The position numbers and the translations under genes are program-made. From Thiobacillus sp. UBA6918 (GTDB taxonomy: Bacteria; Pseudomonadota; Gammaproteobacteria; Burkholderiales; Thiobacillaceae): a stretch of DNA of 8,651 bases. Where the stretch lies: positions 644-9,294 of the forward strand of contig DKAU01000107.1 of the NCBI GenBank assembly GCA_002450925.1. Direction: 5' to 3'. Positions 1 to 4,769 of the stretch are shown in pieces. The notes beneath the pieces were generated by a model that saw only the letters and a program-made list of their open reading frames with translations, ran no database searches and was not told the DNA's origin. The number at the start of each line of letters is the position of its first letter. Position 1 is the first letter of the stretch.

Positions 1-27
1 TCGGTGGTGGATCCACACGCCAAATAA
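1..27 (+). CDS. Possible 3' end of an upstream gene (partial)
   Basis: Frame 1 is open from the first base and ends at a TAA at 25-27, giving eight residues (SVVDPHAK). In known dsr clusters the gene before dsrN is usually dsrP, a membrane subunit, so this could be its C-terminus. Eight residues are too few to identify anything. The support is only the open frame, the stop codon and the terminator-like hairpin that follows. Confidence 0.25.
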   Translation, partial: SVVDPHAK

Positions 28-63
28 ACAACGCATGCCGGCTCGTTCGGCAACGGCAAACAC

Positions 64-98
64 AACAAGGGGCGCGCGAGCGCCCTTGTTTGCCTTTT
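64..98 (+). terminator. Terminator-like hairpin upstream of dsrN
   Basis: Bases 64-75 pair with 80-90 to form an 11-bp stem with one bulged G (72) and a GCGA tetraloop of the stable GNRA type. An interrupted T-rich stretch follows (TTTGCCTTTT, 89-98). It could end the upstream transcript, or partly attenuate or process a longer dsr message before dsrN. The T tract is broken by GCC, so termination may be incomplete. It also covers the TTG at 90, which argues against a start there. Confidence 0.5.
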
Positions 99-113
99 AG
101 GGATCGAAGACAG

Positions 114-1511
114 ATGCAATCGCGCTTTCTGATTTCAGCAGCACACAAGTCCTCGGGGAAAACCACCCTGAGCATCGGCCTGTGTGCGGCATTGAGCGAG
201 CGCGGCCTAAAGGTCCAGCCGTACAAGAAGGGGCCGGATTACATCGATCCCATGTGGTTGACGCGTGCCAGCGGAAAGCCCTGCCACAATCTTGATTTTT
301 ATCTTATGGGCCAGGGTGAGGTCCGTGAGGTATTTGAAACACAAGCAGCCGGTGCAAATGTCGCGCTGGTAGAGGGAAACAAGGGCTTGTATGACGGGCT
401 GGATCTGGATGGCAGCAACAGCAATGCGGCCCTGGCCAAGCTGCTTGATATACCGGTTGTGCTGGTTATCGACGCCCGAGGAATGACTCGCGGTGTAGCA
501 CCTTTGATTCTCGGCTACCAGGCGTTTGACAAGGACATTCGAATTGCGGGGGTCATTCTGAATCAGTTAGGCGGAAGCCGCCATGAAGCCAAGCTGCGAG
601 CGGTGATCGAACACTATACTGATGTGCCGGTGATTGGTGCCGTACAACGCGAATCTGACATGCAAATCCTTGAGCGCCATCTTGGGTTGATTCCCAGCAA
701 CGAAGCAGGCGAGGCAAGAAAACAGATCCTGCACATTGCACAGCGCGTATCGGAACAGGTTGATCTGGACAAGCTATTAAACCTGACGCAAGGGAAGTCG
801 CGCGCGGATCTGGTAATGCCAGAGGTAGTTAAATCCCAACAGAATTTGCGCATTGGCATCATGCGCGATGCAGCTTTCGGTTTTTATTACGAAGATGACC
901 TTCAGGCCCTACGTGACAGCGGCGCCGAACTGATTCATGTCAATTCCATGCATGAAAAACAGTTGCCGGAAATTGACGGTTTGGTGATTGGCGGAGGGTT
1001 CCCGGAATCTTTCATGGAAGAACTGGAAGCCAATTCAAGCTTGCGTTCACATATCAAGCAGGCAATCGAAGCCGGATTGCCGGTCTATGCGGAATGTGGC
1101 GGACTCATGTACCTGGCAAAATCATTGACATGGAAAGGCCAGACCAATCAGATGGTGGGTGTGATTGCTGGCGATATTGTCATGCATGATCGGCCAGTCG
1201 GTCGAGGTTATGTGCGACTGAAAGAGACGGGTACCAGTCCCTGGCAAACGGATGTCCCGGATGATGACATCCACGCCCACGAATTCCATTATTCCAGTAT
1301 TGAGAATCTGCCTGATGACCTCATATACGCATATGAAGTGCTGCGCGGACACGGGGTGGATGGGAAACATGACGGCATCGTCTATCGCAACCTGCTGGCA
1401 TCGTATACACACCTGCGTTCCACCCGCCGTTATTCATGGGTGAAGCGTTTTTTGGCTCTGGTGGAGAAACACAAATCCGCGGGGGCTGTTTTGAAAATGG
1501 CTACCGCCTGA
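114..1511 (+). CDS. dsrN: DsrN-type cobyrinate/sirohaem a,c-diamide synthase (CobB/CbiA family)
   Basis: The product is a CobB/CbiA-family ATP-dependent, glutamine-hydrolysing amidotransferase of 465 aa from the ATG at 114. The frame extends to a TTG at 90, but that lies in the hairpin stem; AGGGA at 99-103 suits the ATG. The N-terminal dethiobiotin-synthetase-like domain has its P-loop at about residues 12-18 (SSGKTT). The class I glutaminase domain has the nucleophile Cys328 in YAECGGLMYL, a HEFHYS motif near 389-394 and the likely catalytic His433 in ASYTHLR. CbiA/CobB amidates side chains a and c of cobyrinate. In sulfur-oxidiser dsr clusters the homologue DsrN is proposed to amidate sirohaem for sulfite reductase. 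The neighbouring dsrR and cysG, with no cobalamin genes in view, favour DsrN. A true cobyrinate synthase is the alternative. Confidence 0.85.
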   Translation: MQSRFLISAAHKSSGKTTLSIGLCAALSERGLKVQPYKKGPDYIDPMWLTRASGKPCHNLDFYLMGQGEVREVFETQAAGANVALVEGNKGLYDGLDLDGSNSNAALAKLLDIPVVLVIDARGMTRGVAPLILGYQAFDKDIRIAGVILNQLGGSRHEAKLRAVIEHYTDVPVIGAVQRESDMQILERHLGLIPSNEAGEARKQILHIAQRVSEQVDLDKLLNLTQGKSRADLVMPEVVKSQQNLRIGIMRDAAFGFYYEDDLQALRDSGAELIHVNSMHEKQLPEIDGLVIGGGFPESFMEELEANSSLRSHIKQAIEAGLPVYAECGGLMYLAKSLTWKGQTNQMVGVIAGDIVMHDRPVGRGYVRLKETGTSPWQTDVPDDDIHAHEFHYSSIENLPDDLIYAYEVLRGHGVDGKHDGIVYRNLLASYTHLRSTRRYSWVKRFLALVEKHKSAGAVLKMATA

Positions 1512-1532
1512 GTTTATTGATTAGGAGAAAAC

Positions 1533-1910
1533 ATGCTTACCCTGACCCCTGCTGCTGCCCACCAGATTCAGTCGGCAATTCCGCCTGAGGCGTCTGTTGA
1601 AGGGCTATGTCTGCGCATCGCCGCCCGTCGCGGCATGGACGGATCCATCGAATATGCCATGGGCATGGACAATGAGCGCGAAAATGACAAGACCGTCGTA
1701 GTCGAAGGCATCAGCCTGCTCGTCAACGAACATAGCGCCCCCCTGCTGGTTGGTGTGACTGTTGATTTCGTGGAAGAGAATGGCCAGCCCTTGTTTGTAT
1801 TCATGAACCCCAACGACCTTGGCCCTGCCAGTGGCGGTGGTTGCGGTTCAGGCGGTGGCGGCGGCTGCGGTTCTGGCGGCTGCGGTTCTGGCGGTTGCGG
1901 CAGCCGTTGA
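1533..1910 (+). CDS. dsrR: DsrR-type A-type carrier (IscA/HesB) relative with Cys-Gly tail
   Basis: This 125-aa protein begins 21 bases after dsrN, with a strong ribosome site (TTAGGAGAAAAC) before the ATG, so the two are probably co-transcribed. Residues 1-97 follow the A-type carrier fold: a Leu-rich start, GLCLRIA (24-30), the conserved DGxxY-like turn, and the closing VFMNPND (89-95). Compared by eye with IscA, the first iron-sulfur ligand cysteine is replaced by Met35. The usual CGCG end is replaced by a Gly-Ser-Cys tail with Cys104, 112, 117 and 122. DsrR of Allochromatium vinosum, encoded after dsrN, is reported as an IscA-like protein that does not bind Fe-S clusters and affects sulfur oxidation. 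Position after dsrN and loss of the first ligand support DsrR over a true carrier. The function of the tail is unknown. Confidence 0.8.
   Translation: MLTLTPAAAHQIQSAIPPEASVEGLCLRIAARRGMDGSIEYAMGMDNERENDKTVVVEGISLLVNEHSAPLLVGVTVDFVEENGQPLFVFMNPNDLGPASGGGCGSGGGGGCGSGGCGSGGCGSR
1839..1904 (+). repeat. In-frame Cys-Gly-Ser-Gly tandem repeat
   Basis: The 3' end of dsrR is made of imperfect 15-base units of the type GGC TGC GGT TCT GGC. The two best copies are 1863-1877 and 1878-1892, with degenerate copies on either side. Each unit adds one cysteine in a Gly/Ser linker. Near-identical units of this kind can expand or contract by slippage, so the copy number may differ between strains. Confidence 0.75.
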
Positions 1911-1937
1911 TTTCCCTATTTGACTGAAAATTGAATG

Positions 1938-2010
1938 ATTAACCGCAGCGTTCGCGGGGGGACGGAGCAATATCCGACCCTCTGCGTTCTCTGCGTCCTC
2001 AGCGGTTAAT
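1938..2010. repeat. Dispersed-repeat/MITE-like element between dsrR and cysG
   Basis: A 73-bp block is bounded by perfect 9-bp inverted repeats, ATTAACCGC (1938-1946) and GCGGTTAAT (2002-2010). Its right side contains three tandem 9-mers: CTCTGCGTT (1980), CTCTGCGTC (1989) and CTCAGCGGT (1998). From memory, this CTCTGCGT/ACGCAGAG-type sequence recurs in intergenic regions of many environmental proteobacterial genomes and produces spurious ORFs reading like AEDAENAE. That cannot be verified from one copy. The element ends only 6 bases before the cysG start and fills most of the spacer. Confidence 0.6.
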
Positions 2011-2016
2011 TTTGAT

Positions 2017-3426
2017 ATGAATTTCCTTCCCATCTTCCTTGACCTGCGCGACAAGACCTGCCTCGTGGTTGGCGGCGGTGAGACTGCCGCACGTAAAACT
2101 GCCATGCTGCTCAATGCCGGCGCATCACTGTTGGTCGCGCATGATGGTGACTTGGCTCCTGCCTTCTCTGAATTCAAGGAGCAGGACCGTATCAGTCACA
2201 AGCGCACCCCTTTTAGCGAGGATCTCCTGGATGGGATGGAACTTGTCATCAGCGCAGCGGAAGATGACGCCATTGACCAACAGGTCAGCGAGGCAGCAAG
2301 AGCACGGCATCTCCCAGTGAATGTGGTAGACAAGCCGGCAATGTGCACATTCGTGTTGCCCGCGATTCTTGATCGCTCACCCATGATCGTGGCTATCGGC
2401 ACTGGCGGTGCTTCGCCGGTTCTTGCGCGTCTGCTGCGTGCGCGTCTGGAAACGCTGATTCCGGCAAGCTATGGCCGGCTGGCCTATCTGGCTGAAAGTT
2501 TCCGGGAGAAGGTCAAGGCCAAGTTTTCACATGCACCCATGCGCCGCATTTTCTGGGAAAAAGTGTTGCAGGGCCCGGTTGCGGAAATGGTCTTCTCCGG
2601 CAAGGAAGATGATGCCGCAAAACTCTTGCAGCGAACGCTGGATAAAGAACAGGACGAGTCCCCTCAGGGCGAGGTGTATCTCGTCGGTGCCGGCCCCGGC
2701 AATCCGGATCTCTTGACCTTTAGGGCGCTTCGACTGATGCAGCAGGCCGATGTCGTGGTACACGATAATCTGGTCAGCGAACCCATCCTCGAGATGTGTC
2801 GTCGCGATGCGGAACGTGTCTATGTCGGCAAGCAGCGAGCCAATCATGCCGTTCCACAGGAAGACATCAACATGTTGCTGGTGCGGCTTGCCAAGGAAGG
2901 CAAGCGCGTGTTGCGACTAAAGGGTGGCGATCCTTTCATCTTTGGTCGTGGCGGTGAGGAAATCGAAACCCTGGTCGATCACGGTGTGCCCTTTCAGGTC
3001 GTGCCTGGCATTACGGCTGCTGCTGGTGTGGCATCATATGCCGGTATCCCGCTCACGCATCGTGATTATGCGCAGTCGGTCACCTTCGTTACCGGCCACC
3101 TCAAGGACGACAGCACCAATCTGGACTGGGATGCCATGGCAAAGCCAAACCAGACCATCGTCATCTACATGGGCCTACAGGGTCTGCCGATCCTCTCGGA
3201 GGAACTGGTCAAGCACGGACTTTCCCCTCAAACGCCGGCAGCCATCGTGCAGCAGGGCACCACACCCCATCAGCGTGTGGTCACCGGTACGCTGGAATCG
3301 TTGCCAGAACTGGCGGTGGAGGCCCAGCTCAAGCCCCCTACGCTCATTATCGTAGGCAACGTCGTCAGTCTGCATCACAAGCTCAAGTGGTTTGTGAGTG
3401 AGGACGAGCGTAACGCCGAGGCATAA
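2017..3426 (+). CDS. cysG: Sirohaem synthase CysG (precorrin-2 dehydrogenase/ferrochelatase plus uroporphyrinogen-III methyltransferase)
   Basis: This is a full-length (469 aa) trifunctional enzyme making sirohaem from uroporphyrinogen III. The N-terminal dehydrogenase/ferrochelatase half has the NAD site LVVGGGETAARK (17-27) and catalytic Asp105 in NVVDK, equivalent to Asp104 of enteric CysG. Position 129 is Thr where the enteric protein has the phosphorylated Ser128. The methyltransferase half starts near 219 with VYLVGAGPGNPDLLT. It has Asp250, Lys272 and Met385 at the positions of enteric Asp248, Lys270 and Met382, plus LKGGDPFIFGRGGEE and the VVPGITAAAG loop. A convincing Shine-Dalgarno is missing, because a repeat element occupies the spacer. 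Lying next to dsrN and dsrR, it probably supplies sirohaem for sulfite reductase, with DsrN amidating it. A house-keeping role in assimilatory sulfite reduction is also possible. Confidence 0.95.
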   Translation: MNFLPIFLDLRDKTCLVVGGGETAARKTAMLLNAGASLLVAHDGDLAPAFSEFKEQDRISHKRTPFSEDLLDGMELVISAAEDDAIDQQVSEAARARHLPVNVVDKPAMCTFVLPAILDRSPMIVAIGTGGASPVLARLLRARLETLIPASYGRLAYLAESFREKVKAKFSHAPMRRIFWEKVLQGPVAEMVFSGKEDDAAKLLQRTLDKEQDESPQGEVYLVGAGPGNPDLLTFRALRLMQQADVVVHDNLVSEPILEMCRRDAERVYVGKQRANHAVPQEDINMLLVRLAKEGKRVLRLKGGDPFIFGRGGEEIETLVDHGVPFQVVPGITAAAGVASYAGIPLTHRDYAQSVTFVTGHLKDDSTNLDWDAMAKPNQTIVIYMGLQGLPILSEELVKHGLSPQTPAAIVQQGTTPHQRVVTGTLESLPELAVEAQLKPPTLIIVGNVVSLHHKLKWFVSEDERNAEA

Positions 3427-3450
3427 AAAAGCCCTCGCCTGTGCGAGGGC
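3425..3450 (-). terminator. Rho-independent terminator for the minus-strand unit
   Basis: GCCCTCGC (3431-3438) pairs with GCGAGGGC (3443-3450) around a CTGT loop. Read on the minus strand it is followed by a T run (complement of A3425-A3430). It therefore fits termination of the DUF599 transcript. Its T tract overlaps the cysG stop codon. Confidence 0.75.
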
Positions 3451-3467
3451 AAAGGAGTCGGTGTCGC

Positions 3468-3504
3468 AAACCGGCAGTCGTGAATACTGACTGCCGGTTT
3501 TTTT
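3468..3504 (+). terminator. Rho-independent terminator for cysG
   Basis: AAACCGGCAGTC (3468-3479) pairs perfectly with GACTGCCGGTTT (3489-3500) around a 9-base loop, and the T run continues to 3504. This 12-bp stem plus T tract is a classical plus-strand terminator. It overlaps the stop codon of the opposing DUF599 gene at 3503-3505. Confidence 0.85.
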
Positions 3505-4246
3505 ATTTCGCGTATTTTGCCTGCATGTGAATGACTGCCGTATTGCGCTCGCCTGCGGAGACGGCGGGCTTTGTTTCAAGCACACCCTCAGATTCACTCT
3601 TGTCAAGGCGGTACAGGGTAATCACCAGTCCGATCGACGAAATCAGCAGGAAGTAAGGACCAAAGAGCCAGAACACCAGCGGGATCGCAAAAAAGAAAGC
3701 ACGCATGCCGATAGAGAACATGTTCCCAGCGCGGTTCAGGCGTTTGGCAACAGACTTGGGCGAAAGGTTGTAGTGGGCACTGTGCTCCGGAAGGTTCACC
3801 ATGAACACGACATGATTGGCCAGGCGTACGGACATTGCAAAAGCAAAAAAGGCCACGATAAAGTCGACCAGCAACAACATGACCTTGAGGATCCACAGCT
3901 CGGTGGCATGCGATCCGGATATGCTAAGGAGATGCCAGCTGTGCGAGATGTTTTCCGCCTGGCCTGACAAGGTAAGGGTGCCGATGATCAGTAATGCGGC
4001 AGTGGAAGCCATGAGCGACGCACCCATGATCCAGTTGCGCAGAGTCTGTACGGCCATCACATCCTTGGTGTTATGGCTCATGATGTTCTCCACCCATAAG
4101 GTGCGCGCCAACTCATTTACGCCATGAATGGTGTAGGTGGGGTTTTCCCGAACCTTTTGCCGGAGAAAGTAGTAGTAAGCGGCAACAATGGCGGCGCTGA
4201 TGGCGAAGACGATAAAGTCGGTTTCAAATTCGTAAAACAAGTTCAT
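3503..4246 (-). CDS. DUF599-like integral membrane protein
   Basis: This 247-aa protein resembles the DUF599 family by overall pattern: an N-terminal anchor, a short region with conserved Trp/Asn residues, then VQTLRNWIMGASLMAST leading into a membrane helix. Hydrophobic segments lie at about 10-28, 72-94, 118-150 and 181-212, the last long enough for two passes. The C-terminus (215-247) is polar and probably soluble. The biochemical role of DUF599 proteins is not known to me. The ATG at 4244-4246 has AAGG directly against it and another AAGGA about 12 bases upstream. It lies 46 bases after the 69-aa gene on the same strand, so both probably belong to one sigma-54-driven transcript ending at the terminator at 3450-3425. 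Confidence 0.75.
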   Translation of the reverse strand: MNLFYEFETDFIVFAISAAIVAAYYYFLRQKVRENPTYTIHGVNELARTLWVENIMSHNTKDVMAVQTLRNWIMGASLMASTAALLIIGTLTLSGQAENISHSWHLLSISGSHATELWILKVMLLLVDFIVAFFAFAMSVRLANHVVFMVNLPEHSAHYNLSPKSVAKRLNRAGNMFSIGMRAFFFAIPLVFWLFGPYFLLISSIGLVITLYRLDKSESEGVLETKPAVSAGERNTAVIHMQAKYAK

Positions 4247-4292
4247 CCTTGATCGATTTCCTTATTATTCGGTTTCAGAGTGAAGATGGGTG

Positions 4293-4502
4293 TCACAGGG
4301 CGTGTGGCAAGGAATGGATGGCATTCGCGAGTGGGCCCCTTTCCTGTATTTCGGAAACGGCCGGCTTCAGTTTTTCCCCGGCTGGTCTGCCAGCTTTCTC
4401 GTCAATCTGGTTGAGCAGGGTACGGAATTCGCTGTAATTCTCGGCGTTGGCAAAGACAAGGGCATTCAGGATGGATTTTCCGGTTTGGATGATGGATTTC
4501 AT
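4293..4502 (-). CDS. Small hypothetical protein (69 aa), first gene of a predicted sigma-54 unit
   Basis: I do not recognise a characterised family. The codons look genuine, with wobble positions rich in C and G (GCC, ATC, CTG, ACC) in contrast to the AT-rich DNA just upstream. The N-terminal half (MKSIIQTGKSILNALVFANA, then a Ser-Glu-Phe-Arg-Leu-Leu stretch) can form an amphipathic helix followed by an acidic one. The C-terminal half is Pro/Lys/Glu-rich and probably flexible. There is no cleavable signal peptide, no cysteine and no clear transmembrane helix. No good Shine-Dalgarno precedes the ATG. Its best support is the near-consensus sigma-54 promoter whose expected start lies about 26 bases upstream. 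It is probably co-transcribed with the DUF599 gene 46 bases downstream. Confidence 0.6.
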   Translation of the reverse strand: MKSIIQTGKSILNALVFANAENYSEFRTLLNQIDEKAGRPAGEKLKPAVSEIQERGPLANAIHSLPHAL

Positions 4503-4538
4503 GGTTAATTACCAATGTGGTTGGGATGTCATCATTAA

Positions 4539-4554
4539 TGCAGTTAGCGTGCCA
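4539..4554 (-). promoter_or_regulatory. Sigma-54 (RpoN) -24/-12 promoter for the 69-aa gene and DUF599
   Basis: Read on the minus strand, the site is TGGCACGCTAACTGCA. The family consensus is TGGCACG-N4-TTGCW. The -24 box is a full match, the -12 box differs only in its first base (CTGCA), and the GG-to-GC spacing is exactly 10. GG falls at 4553-4552 and GC at 4541-4540, placing transcription start near 4528 with a leader of about 26 bases before the ATG at 4502. Confidence 0.75.
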
Positions 4555-4603
4555 GATTCGTAACCCATTGTTTTTAAATGTTTCTGTTCTTTTGCTTCGC
4601 CCT

Positions 4604-4625
4604 GTGTTGCAATAGAGTGTTGCAA
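4604..4625. promoter_or_regulatory. Candidate upstream activating sites: two direct GTGTTGCAA repeats
   Basis: GTGTTGCAA occurs at 4604-4612 and again at 4617-4625, a 13-bp period. Relative to the predicted sigma-54 start site on the minus strand this spans about -76 to -97, the usual place for enhancer-binding-protein sites. TTGCAA is itself a palindrome. An inverted copy of the core (TGCAACA) lies at 4727-4733. Binding by the neighbouring NtrC-family regulator is inferred from position only. Confidence 0.45.
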
Positions 4626-4662
4626 ATAGAAGCACTCGTTCTTACGGAAAATAGGTAACTAT

Positions 4663-4752
4663 ATGAAAAATAATGTTAAACATAGAAATATGGCGTGTTT
4701 GCTTTATGTTCTTGTATGTAACATAATGCAACAAGTGACTGCGTTGCGCTAA
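4663..4752 (+). CDS. Possible 29-aa leader ORF upstream of the histidine kinase
   Basis: An ATG at 4663, preceded by TAGG eight bases away, opens a 29-codon frame ending with TAA at 4750-4752, 17 bases before the kinase GTG. The peptide starts MKNNVKHRN, is followed by a hydrophobic run (ACLLYVLV) and ends in QQVTALR. It could be a translational leader for the poorly initiated kinase gene. The region is AT-rich and the candidate promoter at 4699-4727 would start transcription inside it, so it may well be chance. Confidence 0.2.
   Translation: MKNNVKHRNMACLLYVLVCNIMQQVTALR
4673..4726. promoter_or_regulatory. Two ATGTT/AACAT inverted repeats, candidate operators
   Basis: ATGTT-A-AACAT (4673-4683) is a perfect 11-bp palindrome. 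TTATGTT (4704-4710) and AACATAA (4720-4726) form a second inverted repeat with the same half-site and a 9-bp spacer. Both lie just upstream of the kinase gene, and the second overlaps its candidate promoter. The local AT-richness makes chance palindromes fairly likely. Confidence 0.3.
4699..4727 (+). promoter_or_regulatory. Weak sigma-70-like promoter candidate for the kinase-regulator operon
   Basis: TTGCTT (4699-4704) and CATAAT (4722-4727) are separated by 17 bases. The -10 matches TATAAT at five of six positions, the -35 only at its TTG. Transcription would start near 4734, about 36 bases before the GTG at 4770. No sigma-54-type site was found on this strand in the region. Confidence 0.3.
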
Positions 4753-4769
4753 TTTCCCAAGTCGATAAT

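Noticed and set aside
90..113. TTG at 90 as the start of dsrN (adds eight residues)
   Set aside because: It falls in the arm of the hairpin at 64-90, has no ribosome site, and the extra residues (MPFRDRRQ) are not needed for the family fold; the ATG at 114 fits better.
1848..2177. Minus-strand 109-aa frame across the dsrR tail, spacer and cysG start
   Set aside because: It is a readthrough of the intergenic repeat (LTAEDAENAEG-like peptide) and the antisense of the Cys-Gly repeat (Ala/Thr-rich end), typical of spurious ORFs.
4402..4635. Minus-strand 77-aa frame overlapping the 69-aa gene
   Set aside because: It covers the sigma-54 promoter and overlaps the better-supported 69-aa frame; its codon use and composition (His/Asn/Cys scattered) do not look coding.
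4691..4704. TGGCGTGTTTGC as a plus-strand sigma-54 promoter for the kinase
   Set aside because: The GG-to-GC spacing is 7 instead of the required 10.
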